Virus record (IMG/VR): IMGVR_UViG_3300008111_000177
Span: 1 to 26,727 of that record
DNA length: 26,727 nucleotides
DNA from: a virus
Direction: 5' to 3' (one strand)
Each line of letters opens with the position of its first letter. Within the stretch, counting starts at the first letter, position 1. The notes under the pieces were generated by a model. That model ran no database searches and had not been told where the DNA came from. It was given only the letters and a program-made list of their open reading frames with translations. This document shows positions 16,970 to 23,909 of the stretch, piece after piece. Position numbers and translations under genes: made by a program.

Positions 16970-17473
16970 ATGGCTCATTATGCACTACTTGATGAAAACA
17001 ATATTGTTGTACAGGTATTTGTTGGAGAAGATGAAAACAATCTTATAGACGGCAAAAGTCCTGAAGAGTATTACTCTGAAGAATATGGCAAGCGTTGCTT
17101 GCGTACTTCTTTTAATGGGAATATACGTGGAAATTACGCTAATGCAGGAATGAAATACGACCAAGAGTTGGATATGTTTCTTACTGATAAGCCCTATGCA
17201 TCTTGGACATTAAATTTAGAAACTGGAAAATGGGAAGCTCCATTACCAGAACCAGTAGAATGGCAACCACTTCCATACTTTTGGAATGAAGATACTTTTA
17301 AGTGGGAAATAGAACCATATTACAAGAACTCAATAACCATTGAAAGCCGTGTACTTATTTGTCTTGAGTGTCCATTCTGGGTTCCAGAAACTACAACTTG
17401 TTCTAAATGTAGTTGTCCAGGTAAAACTTTACACACTAATCCTCACGCTACTTGTCCAGATCAAAGATGGTAA
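16970..17473 (+). CDS. Fibre-associated protein with C-terminal Cys-rich domain
   Basis: A 167 aa protein in two parts. Residues 1-125 (AHYALLDENNIVVQVFVGED; RGNYANAGMKYDQELDMF; PYASWTLNLETGKWEAP) fit a widespread phage tail-fibre-linked family in which a Trp/Tyr-rich module repeats. The last 45 residues hold six cysteines spaced C-x2-C-x9-C-x2-C-x-C-x12-C, a likely zinc-binding module. The next gene carries the same Cys pattern alone. The combination may be a fusion. Function is not proven; a virion adhesin or assembly factor is likely by context. Confidence 0.82.
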   Translation: MAHYALLDENNIVVQVFVGEDENNLIDGKSPEEYYSEEYGKRCLRTSFNGNIRGNYANAGMKYDQELDMFLTDKPYASWTLNLETGKWEAPLPEPVEWQPLPYFWNEDTFKWEIEPYYKNSITIESRVLICLECPFWVPETTTCSKCSCPGKTLHTNPHATCPDQRW

Positions 17474-17483
17474 GAAAATAAAA

Positions 17484-17675
17484 ATGACAAGTAAGCCATG
17501 GCATCTATTAAATAAAAATAAGTATCCAAGAAGTATAGATGAAATTGCTACTGATAGACTCTCTATTTGTTACAATTGTCCTTCTTTAATTGCTGGAATA
17601 TGTAAAGAGTGTGGATGTATTATGAATCAAAAAGTAAAGCTTGAATTAGCAACTTGTCCGATAGGAAAATGGTAA
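17484..17675 (+). CDS. Small Cys-rich putative zinc-ribbon protein
   Basis: A 63 aa protein. The C-terminal half has C-x2-C-x7-C-x2-C-x-C-x12-C ending ATCPIGKW, almost the same layout as the C-terminal domain of the preceding protein (ATCPDQRW). Its own start, ATG at 17484 in A-rich DNA, is chosen because the longer upstream reading only overlaps the previous gene. A structural zinc site is likely. The gene ends in TAATG with the next mini-gene. Confidence 0.75.
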   Translation: MTSKPWHLLNKNKYPRSIDEIATDRLSICYNCPSLIAGICKECGCIMNQKVKLELATCPIGKW

Positions 17676-17688
17676 TGGCTTGTAGAAC
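17674..17688 (+). repeat. 15-base direct repeat, copy 1
   Basis: AATGGCTTGTAGAAC is identical at 17674-17688 and 19512-19526. Both copies are the start codon region of a MACRTGCPTQD gene. Homology continues with third-position changes for about 20 more bases. The copies flank the two glycosyltransferase genes, so recombination between them would remove or introduce that pair. Confidence 0.75.
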
Positions 17689-17770
17689 AGGTTGCCCAAC
17701 ACAGGACTGTGAATCATACGCAGACTGTTGTAAGGGTGTAGCTATTAATAAATCCTCACTACGTCCATAG
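17675..17770 (+). CDS. Very small Cys-rich protein, shortened copy of the MACRTGCPTQD gene
   Basis: A 31 aa reading frame, ATG to TAG, starting on the last base of the previous stop. It begins MACRTGCPTQD, identical to the first 11 residues of the 88 aa protein at 19513-19779, then diverges (CESYADCCKGVAINKSS). It holds five cysteines. It may be a working mini-protein or a remnant left by a duplication or insertion that placed two glycosyltransferase genes between the copies. Its coding status rests on the shared N-terminus and the overlap. Confidence 0.55.
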   Translation: MACRTGCPTQDCESYADCCKGVAINKSSLRP

Positions 17771-17787
17771 TGTGCTAGGATAATAGC

Positions 17788-18459
17788 ATGGTTAATACTA
17801 ATCTTGTTATTATTGGCTCTCGGTCAAGACCAGCCAATGCGGTACGTGCATTTGATGCACTTAAAAAAGTCAGCAAAATATCTGACTTTGCTCTGATTAT
17901 CAACGAAGACCAGAAGGACTTATACCCTGAGATAGATGGTGTAACTACTCACGTAGTTGATAGTCACCATGGTGTCAATGGTAAGTTCAACACTATTGTA
18001 CCACAGTACCTAGACAAGTATGAAACTATTACTGGTATAGATGATGACTGTCTGGTACAAACAGATGGTTGGGATAAAATCTTATACGAACCAATCAAGC
18101 GTATTGGTTATGGATTATCATACGGCAATGATGGTATCCAAGGACAGTTACTTCCTACCAAGATAATGATATCTACTAACATTACTAAGATACTAGGGTT
18201 CTGGTGCCCACCTACTTTATTCCACTCTTATGCAGATGATTTCTGGAAGTTAATGGGTGAGTCAATAAATTCACTGCATTACTTTAGAGATGTAAACATG
18301 GAACATCTACATTGGATGAATGGTAAAGCACCAAAGGATGAAACATACGAAAGCAACACTGCTGCTATTACACAAAAAGATAAGCACGCATTTGGTGAGT
18401 ACATACGAGATAGCTATTACCAAGATCTAGAAAGATTAGAAAAGGCTTTAGGTACATGA
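17788..18459 (+). CDS. Glycosyltransferase-like protein, GT-A fold probable
   Basis: A 223 aa protein. It opens with a Rossmann-type strand (LVIIGSRSRPANAVRAFDAL), has a metal/nucleotide-binding acid cluster GIDDDCL (Asp85-87) and then the pattern LGFWCPPTLFHSYADDFWKL, similar to small phage glycosyltransferases. The reaction would be transfer of a sugar from an NDP-sugar to a protein or glycan. The start has TAGGA seven bases ahead. It overlaps the next glycosyltransferase by ATGA, so the two are probably made together. Confidence 0.78.
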   Translation: MVNTNLVIIGSRSRPANAVRAFDALKKVSKISDFALIINEDQKDLYPEIDGVTTHVVDSHHGVNGKFNTIVPQYLDKYETITGIDDDCLVQTDGWDKILYEPIKRIGYGLSYGNDGIQGQLLPTKIMISTNITKILGFWCPPTLFHSYADDFWKLMGESINSLHYFRDVNMEHLHWMNGKAPKDETYESNTAAITQKDKHAFGEYIRDSYYQDLERLEKALGT

Positions 18460-19523
18460 AGATAGCGGTATACGCTATAGCTAAAAATGAAGCTAAACAT
18501 GTTAAACAATGGGCAGAAGTAACTAAAGGTGCTGATGTCCGAATTGTCCTAGATACAGGATCAGAAGATAACACTTATGACCTACTCCTACAGTACGGCA
18601 TAGAAGCCCACAGAGCCACGCTAAGCGACTTTAGGTTTGATGTGGCACGAAATATGGCACTAGATTTAGTACCATCTGACGTAGACATTTGTGTTTCCTT
18701 GGACATGGATGAAGTTCCTGATCCTAACTTCTTTGATCTACTGCGTAAAGGCTGGAAGCCTGACACTGGTAGAGCTTGGGTTATGTGGGACACAGGTAAC
18801 ATCTGGGCTAACAATAATCGTATTCATGCTAGACATAATTACAAGTGGCGGTATCCTTGCCACGAAGTTATAGAACCTATTGATAAAAGTTTAGATAAAC
18901 TTATTATAGTAGAGTCACTAGTATCTCATCAACCTGATAACGATAAACCTCGTAGTAACTATCTGTCACTACTAGAACTAGGACATCAAGAAGATCCTAC
19001 GGATCATCGAATGATTGTTTACTTAGCCCGTGAGTATTACTTTAAGGGTATGTGGCAAGAACTTATTGATGTAGGTAAGAAGCTAGAAGATATTCCAGGA
19101 TGGAATGTTGAACGTGCTCAGACTTGGCGTGGTATGGGTGAAGCCTACTGCAAGTTAGGTAATGATCGTGAAGGTCTTTACTGGTATCAACGCAATGTTG
19201 AAGAAGCACCATTAGATCTAGAAGCTTGGATGCCTATGGCATTCTATTACTATGAACGTAAGATGTGGAATCATTGCTATCAAGCAGCAATGAAAGTAAC
19301 TGAACTATCTAATGAATCTTACAATCACTATGTAGCTGATCAGTCAATGCCTTGGAGAATGTATGACTTGTTATCTATCGCATGTTGGAACTTAGGCAAG
19401 AAGGGTTCTGCTAAAAGATACGCACGCAAAGCAGTTGATCTAAATCCTACTGAAGAGCGTTTGATTAAGAACTATGAGTTTATTATGACTCAGACTGTAA
19501 AGGATTATAAGAATGGCTTGTAG
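18456..19523 (+). CDS. Glycosyltransferase family 2-like protein with TPR-type C-terminus
   Basis: A 355 aa protein. Residues 1-160 fit GT2: KIAVYAIAKNEAKHVKQWAE at the N-terminus, VLDTGSEDNTYD, then SLDMDEVPDP with a DxD at 83-85 and conserved-type His at 136 (CHEVIE) and 158 (SHQ). Residues 165-350 are helical tetratricopeptide-like repeats (for example TWRGMGEAYCKLGNDREGLY), probably a substrate or partner binding surface. It overlaps the preceding transferase by ATGA and the next gene by 11 bases. Targets could be host surface sugars or phage fibres; the position next to the collagen gene favours the latter. Confidence 0.88.
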   Translation: MKIAVYAIAKNEAKHVKQWAEVTKGADVRIVLDTGSEDNTYDLLLQYGIEAHRATLSDFRFDVARNMALDLVPSDVDICVSLDMDEVPDPNFFDLLRKGWKPDTGRAWVMWDTGNIWANNNRIHARHNYKWRYPCHEVIEPIDKSLDKLIIVESLVSHQPDNDKPRSNYLSLLELGHQEDPTDHRMIVYLAREYYFKGMWQELIDVGKKLEDIPGWNVERAQTWRGMGEAYCKLGNDREGLYWYQRNVEEAPLDLEAWMPMAFYYYERKMWNHCYQAAMKVTELSNESYNHYVADQSMPWRMYDLLSIACWNLGKKGSAKRYARKAVDLNPTEERLIKNYEFIMTQTVKDYKNGL

Positions 19524-19526
19524 AAC
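19512..19526 (+). repeat. 15-base direct repeat, copy 2
   Basis: This copy matches 17674-17688 exactly and lies at the start of the full-length 88 aa MACRTGCPTQD gene. The region between the two copies is the glycosyltransferase pair. Confidence 0.75.
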
Positions 19527-19779
19527 TGGATGTCCTACTCAAGACCATGACTCTTGGGGAGATTGTCTAAGAGCTTCTAACATACAGATGTCAACTGGTG
19601 ATGCTAACGGTAATCTAGTTAACAATGGTTGGACCAACAAGAAATGGAACAACGAACTTAAAGCTTACCGTGATGCTCGCGCTCAGGGTATACAACCAGA
19701 CGGAACTTCTACTGCACAGATTCAGAAAGCAGTAGATGTAAGTAACAAAACAGGACACGCATTTGGTTCTGCTTTATAA
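19513..19779 (+). CDS. Small phage protein with MACRTGCPTQD N-terminus
   Basis: An 88 aa protein with three cysteines in the N-terminal quarter (Cys3, Cys7, Cys18), followed by MSTGDANGNLVNNGWTN and a helical polar C-terminal half with NELKAYRDARAQGIQPDGTS. I recall this N-terminus and the AYR-ARAQGIQPDGT segment from small proteins of aquatic phages; no function is known to me. It overlaps the GT2 gene by 11 bases. A short Cys-rich relative lies at 17675-17770. Confidence 0.82.
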   Translation: MACRTGCPTQDHDSWGDCLRASNIQMSTGDANGNLVNNGWTNKKWNNELKAYRDARAQGIQPDGTSTAQIQKAVDVSNKTGHAFGSAL

Positions 19780-19790
19780 AGGAGATAACC

Positions 19791-19943
19791 ATGTGTGCTT
19801 CATGTGGATGTAATCACGTTAACTACGATCACGAAATGCCTACAATGCCAGGCTCTTACAAAGGTATTGACAAAGTAAACTACAACATGCCGAAGGTGCC
19901 AGCAGTTCCTGCTATGCCTAAGTCAACCAAGAAGGGTAAGTAA
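19791..19943 (+). CDS. Very small Cys/Pro/Met-rich protein
   Basis: A 50 aa reading frame with an excellent Shine-Dalgarno (AAAGGAG, six bases ahead of ATG), which is the best evidence that it is a gene. It begins MCASCGCNH, a compact CxxCxC metal-binding type motif, followed by a Met-Pro-rich stretch (EMPTMPGSYKGIDKVNYNMP) and a basic tail (KSTKKGK). The function is unknown. The next gene starts one base after its stop. Confidence 0.7.
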   Translation: MCASCGCNHVNYDHEMPTMPGSYKGIDKVNYNMPKVPAVPAMPKSTKKGK

Positions 19944-19944
19944 C

Positions 19945-20061
19945 ATGGCTATGAAACCAGTAAAAAAAGCAGTAGCTAAGAAAGTTGCAAAGAAAGTCGT
20001 TGCTAAAAAAGAAGATAAGAAAGCAATGATGATGAAAATGTACAAAAAAGGAATGAAGTAA
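19945..20061 (+). CDS. Very small Lys/Ala-rich basic protein, histone-H1-like
   Basis: A 38 aa reading frame: about 16 Lys with Ala/Val between them in an AKKVAKKVVAKK pattern, then MMMKMYKKGMK. Such sequences resemble the tails of histone H1-like and small DNA-binding proteins, so nucleic-acid binding or charge-neutralising packing is possible. It has no transmembrane segment. It follows the previous stop by one base, and six bases separate it from the next gene. The coding call rests on operon spacing and biased composition. Confidence 0.6.
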   Translation: MAMKPVKKAVAKKVAKKVVAKKEDKKAMMMKMYKKGMK

Positions 20062-20067
20062 AAAATT

Positions 20068-20334
20068 ATGGTAGCAAAGAAGGACCCACGTTTAGCACGT
20101 GCAGGTGTTTCTGGCTATAACAAGCCAAAGCGTACACCTAGCCACCCAAAAAAGTCACACGTAGTTGTAGCTAAAGTTGGTACACAGGTTAAAACTATCC
20201 GCTTTGGACAACAAGGTGTGACGGGTGATAGACAACCTACCGCAAGACAGGCTTCGTTTAAAGCCCGTCACGCTAAAAATATTGCTAAAGGTAAAATGTC
20301 AGCAGCATACTGGGCAGATAAAGTTAAATGGTAA
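20068..20334 (+). CDS. Small basic conserved-type phage protein
   Basis: An 88 aa basic protein with KKDPRLARAGVSGYNKPKRT near the N-terminus, a KTIRFGQQGVTGDRQPTARQ core, and SFKARHAKNIAKGKMSAAYW at the end. I recall this C-terminal motif in small proteins of many environmental phages, which suggests a conserved but unassigned role. The high Lys/Arg content would fit nucleic-acid or capsid-interior binding. It overlaps the following gene by seven bases. Confidence 0.8.
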   Translation: MVAKKDPRLARAGVSGYNKPKRTPSHPKKSHVVVAKVGTQVKTIRFGQQGVTGDRQPTARQASFKARHAKNIAKGKMSAAYWADKVKW

Positions 20335-20486
20335 AGAAACAAGTATGGGATAAACCAAATCCTAAAAAGAAATCTAAAGCATTAACACCAGAACAAAAGG
20401 CTAAAGCTAAAGCTCGTGCTAAAAAAGCTGGACGACCTTATCCAAATTTAATTGACAACATGGCAGCTACTCGAAAGAAAAAATAA
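20328..20486 (+). CDS. Very small basic protein of unknown function
   Basis: A 52 aa frame, ATG at 20328 within the end of the preceding gene, stop TAA immediately followed by ATG of the 838 aa gene. The sequence is Lys-rich at both ends with an interesting middle, PEQKAKAKARAKKAGRPYPN, followed by LIDNMAA. I recall the GRPYPN-LIDNM end from other small phage proteins. It may bind nucleic acid. The coupling (7-base overlap, then direct adjacency) supports that it is translated. Confidence 0.65.
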   Translation: MVKKQVWDKPNPKKKSKALTPEQKAKAKARAKKAGRPYPNLIDNMAATRKKK

Positions 20487-23003
20487 ATGGCTAACCGAAT
20501 AACACCACCAACAGATGAGTATCGTGGTACTCACATTGTTGAGGAATCTAAAGGCGTAGCATGGGAAGTTGCTGACTTTTTATTTGGTGTTAAGTCAATA
20601 GAAAAAATTGCTAGTGGCAAAGGAACATGGGGCGATGCTCTTAATGTAGGTATTACTGCTGCTACATTTTTTATTCCTCCAGCAAAACTACTTACATTTA
20701 GTAGTAAAGCTTTAGGTAAAGTTATTGTTGATGCTGAAAAAGTTGCTGCTAATGAAGCCGTGTCAGAAGTAGCAAAGAAGGTAGCTTTACGTACCGCAGA
20801 AGAAGCTAAGTCTATTCGTGATACTGGATTGTCTTTAGCTGAGAATCCAACTAGACCTATGAGCGAAGCTCGCTTTAAAAAGATTACAGAGCCAGAACCA
20901 GAAACTGGTTTTGTTCCTGAGAAGCCACCACTAGATACATTTGAATCAGGTCCTGCTCCATTTAGACAATTTAGTGACGCAGATGAATTTGGTTGGACAA
21001 CAAAACAAGAATCTAAATACTACGGTACTGGATCCGATAAGACCGCAAAAGAAATTGCTGAAGATCGTTTTGAAGCTAGAACAAAACTAAAACAAGATGA
21101 TATAAAACCAGCCCCAAAACAAAAGTTAACACCAGAAGAACAAGCAGTTGTAGATAAAGTTAATGCTGAACTTCCAGAAACATTAACACTTCCAGAAGAA
21201 GCTGGCAAAGTTACTGTTATTAATCGCAAGACTGGTGAACTTGAATTTGAAAGTAGCATGACCGAAAGAACTGCACTTCCATCTGAACTTAGCATATCTC
21301 CACGTGTTGATCGTGCTGCGTGGTTACAAAATCAATTAGATAAATTAGGTCGTAAGAAAAATTCTTTGCCAAAAGAAAAGCGACCAGAGATACAATATAA
21401 AATAGATAAATACGATACTGAATTTAAATCTCTTCGCAAAAAATTAACAGAAGAAGAACGTGTACAAGCTGGAGAGTTGTACAATAAATTAAATAAACTT
21501 GATTTAAAAGAAGCATCTAAGACTGCACCTAAAACTACAAGGTTTAATTTAGATCAATCCAAAAAAGATTTAGAAAAACTTCGTGAACAATGGTCTAATA
21601 CTCCAGCTAAAGATTTTGAAAAACGTAACAAGCTTAAGCAAGAAGGTAAAACTTTAGCAGACAGAATTAAAAAAATGGAAAAAGATTCTGGATTACCTAC
21701 AACTGTAGATGATGTGTCTCCAGCTACATCAACCATATCTAGTGTTTCAGATGTTACTGTCCACTCAGGTGGTGCTAAAGGTGCTGATACTGCATGGGCT
21801 GAAGCTGCTGATTTAGTAGGCATAAAGACTATGGCTCATAGTTTTAAGGGACATGAATCTCTTGGTACTGCTTCTGGTTTTGTTGGTAAACGACCAGCAC
21901 TTGAAGTTAGAAATGATTTAACTGAAGAACAATTACGTCAACAAACAAAACTTGTTAATGATGCAGGTAGCGTTTTAGGTAAGCGAGCAGGTACATCATC
22001 TGCTGGTGGAAAACTTGTGCATAGAAATGCTTACCAAGTTAAAGACTCAGATGCAGTTCTTGCCGTTGCAAGTGGGTGGACAAAAATTGCTGATGAAACA
22101 CGAGTTACTGTAGGTGGCAGGGGTACTCCTTGGGCTGTTGAAATGGGAATTATTCTAGATAAACCAGTATTTGTTTTTGAACAAAACGCATCTAAGTGGT
22201 TTAAGTATAATCCAAAGTCTAAAGAATGGGACGAACTAGATGGTATTCCACCTAAATTTAAAAACTTTGCTGGCATAGGTACGGCAAGTGAGCTTAAAGA
22301 ATCTGGTCGAAGTGCTATTCAAGAATACATGCAACAGTTTGATCCATGGAATGTAAATAATATAAAACCACTTTCTTCTAAATCAACATCTAAAAGTACA
22401 TCTACTGTTAGATTAACTGAAGATAATGTTGATGAACTTTATGAATCTGAATTAGATGCATTAAATAATAATGACTGGACAAAACATAATCAATTACTTA
22501 AAGAAACTAGTTTTGAACAAGCACATGAATCAGATTTTTCTGAATTAAAAGATATTTATAATAGCGGTGATTTAAAACCAATTAATTCTTTTAGAGGAGA
22601 AAGTTCTTTTCTTTCTAATATGAGTGAATCTTCTTTTAAATTTGGCGATGAAACTTATCCAACTGTTGAGCATTTTTTCCAAGCAATGAAGACTACTAAT
22701 ACAACTGAACGTGCAAAAATTCTTGCTGCTAAGACAGCAGGAGAAGCAAAGAAAATTGGTAAAACAGTAACTCTTAGAAGTAATTGGAATAAAATACGTG
22801 AAGAAGTAATGGAAGCTGGACTTCGTGCAAAGTTCCAACAAAATCCAGAATTAAAACAGAAGTTAGTTGATACTGGTTTTGCAGATTTAATTGAAGGTAA
22901 CACTTGGGGAGATACTTTCTGGGGTCAAGTAAATGGCAAGGGACAAAACAAACTTGGAAAGCTTCTTATGAAAATTCGTGATGAACTAATGAAGGGTAAC
23001 TAA
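20487..23003 (+). CDS. SLOG-NADAR fusion protein with virion-type N-terminus
   Basis: An 838 aa protein in three parts. Residues 1-415 have no known enzyme domain: a hydrophobic or amphipathic stretch (about 45-70), then charged coiled-coil segments with Lys/Glu-rich blocks (about 270-410). Residues about 420-625 are a SLOG (YpsA/DprA-type nucleotide-binding) domain, with VHSGGAKGADTAW (425-437), RGTPWAVEMG (545-554) and FAGIGT (594-599). Residues about 699-836 are a NADAR (YbiA-like) domain with YPTVEHFFQAMK (724-735) and WGDTFWG (807-813). SLOG proteins bind NAD/ADP-ribose-type ligands, and NADAR enzymes cleave N-glycosidic bonds of ADP-ribosylated or ribosylated bases. The gene abuts the preceding stop and overlaps the next start by TAATG. 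Confidence 0.88.
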   Translation: MANRITPPTDEYRGTHIVEESKGVAWEVADFLFGVKSIEKIASGKGTWGDALNVGITAATFFIPPAKLLTFSSKALGKVIVDAEKVAANEAVSEVAKKVALRTAEEAKSIRDTGLSLAENPTRPMSEARFKKITEPEPETGFVPEKPPLDTFESGPAPFRQFSDADEFGWTTKQESKYYGTGSDKTAKEIAEDRFEARTKLKQDDIKPAPKQKLTPEEQAVVDKVNAELPETLTLPEEAGKVTVINRKTGELEFESSMTERTALPSELSISPRVDRAAWLQNQLDKLGRKKNSLPKEKRPEIQYKIDKYDTEFKSLRKKLTEEERVQAGELYNKLNKLDLKEASKTAPKTTRFNLDQSKKDLEKLREQWSNTPAKDFEKRNKLKQEGKTLADRIKKMEKDSGLPTTVDDVSPATSTISSVSDVTVHSGGAKGADTAWAEAADLVGIKTMAHSFKGHESLGTASGFVGKRPALEVRNDLTEEQLRQQTKLVNDAGSVLGKRAGTSSAGGKLVHRNAYQVKDSDAVLAVASGWTKIADETRVTVGGRGTPWAVEMGIILDKPVFVFEQNASKWFKYNPKSKEWDELDGIPPKFKNFAGIGTASELKESGRSAIQEYMQQFDPWNVNNIKPLSSKSTSKSTSTVRLTEDNVDELYESELDALNNNDWTKHNQLLKETSFEQAHESDFSELKDIYNSGDLKPINSFRGESSFLSNMSESSFKFGDETYPTVEHFFQAMKTTNTTERAKILAAKTAGEAKKIGKTVTLRSNWNKIREEVMEAGLRAKFQQNPELKQKLVDTGFADLIEGNTWGDTFWGQVNGKGQNKLGKLLMKIRDELMKGN

Positions 23004-23902
23004 TGGCTACATTTGGTCAAATGACTGATGAAGTATCACGCAAGTTAGCAGGTTTTACACTGCGTCAAGATCGTCAGACACACCTTACTGCTGCCGTTAA
23101 TACAACGGCTACTAGTATTACTGTTGCTTCTGCTACTAATATCTCAACTGGTATTATTCAAATTGATGACGAACTTATTTATGTAGATTCATATGACCGC
23201 AATACTGGTGTACTTAGTATTCCTCCTTATGGTCGTGGTTACAATGGTACAACTGCTTCTAGTCATGCAGTTGGTACACGTGTAATTGTATCTCCTACCT
23301 TCCCATCTGTTGATATTAAAGAAGCTATTAACGATACTATTCAAGCTGTGTTTCCAGATCTATATGCTACTGATACTCATACATTTTCTTACTCAACAGC
23401 TAGATCAACGTATGCTTTACCAGATGAAGTAGAAACTGTACTTGGAGTATCTTTTCAAACTACTGGTCCATCTAAAGAATGGCTTCCTGTTCGTGGTTGG
23501 CGTGTTGATCCTATGGCTAACACTAGTGCTTTTAATTCTAAAAATAGTATTAGCTTATACTCTGGCATAGAACCTGGAAGAACTGTACAAATATTTTACA
23601 CTTCTGCTCCAGTTGTAATGGATAATAATGATGATGATTTTGAAATTGTTACTGGCTTACCGCAATCTTGTAAGGATGTAATTGTTCTTGGTGCTTCAGC
23701 GCGGCTAGCTTCATTCGTAGATCCAGGTCGTTTGACCTTTGGTTCTGCTGAGTCTGATCAACAGTCACAAATTGCTGGTCGTTCTTATGGTGCTGGTACT
23801 AACACTGCTAAGTATCTACTTGCATTATATGACAAGAGACTTGCTGAGGAAAGTCGAAAGTTAACTGATCGTAACCCAACTAGAATCCACTTTACAAGAT
23901 AG
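23003..23902 (+). CDS. Putative head-tail adaptor or tail structural protein
   Basis: A 299 aa protein, mixed alpha-beta with a beta-rich insert (AAVNTTATSITVASATNI; IIQIDDELIYVDSYDRNTGV), then PTFPSVDIKEAINDTIQAVF and a C-terminal helical part (KYLLALYDKRLAEESRKLTD). This layout of an N-terminal helix, a beta insert and a terminal helix recalls gp4-like and tail-tubular adaptor proteins at the portal-tail junction. I cannot name the family with certainty. Its TAATG start is coupled to the SLOG-NADAR gene, and seven bases separate it from the fibre gene. Confidence 0.65.
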   Translation: MATFGQMTDEVSRKLAGFTLRQDRQTHLTAAVNTTATSITVASATNISTGIIQIDDELIYVDSYDRNTGVLSIPPYGRGYNGTTASSHAVGTRVIVSPTFPSVDIKEAINDTIQAVFPDLYATDTHTFSYSTARSTYALPDEVETVLGVSFQTTGPSKEWLPVRGWRVDPMANTSAFNSKNSISLYSGIEPGRTVQIFYTSAPVVMDNNDDDFEIVTGLPQSCKDVIVLGASARLASFVDPGRLTFGSAESDQQSQIAGRSYGAGTNTAKYLLALYDKRLAEESRKLTDRNPTRIHFTR

Positions 23903-23909
23903 GTAAATC

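Noticed and set aside
17340-17483. Longer upstream reading of the 63 aa Cys-rich gene
   Set aside because: The extension only overlaps the preceding coding gene in another frame and has a low-complexity Leu/Val sequence; the ATG at 17484 fits the family length.
17771-17790. TAGGATAAT promoter-like box before the first glycosyltransferase
   Set aside because: No -35 box at proper spacing; TAGGA seven bases before ATG is explained as a ribosome-binding site.
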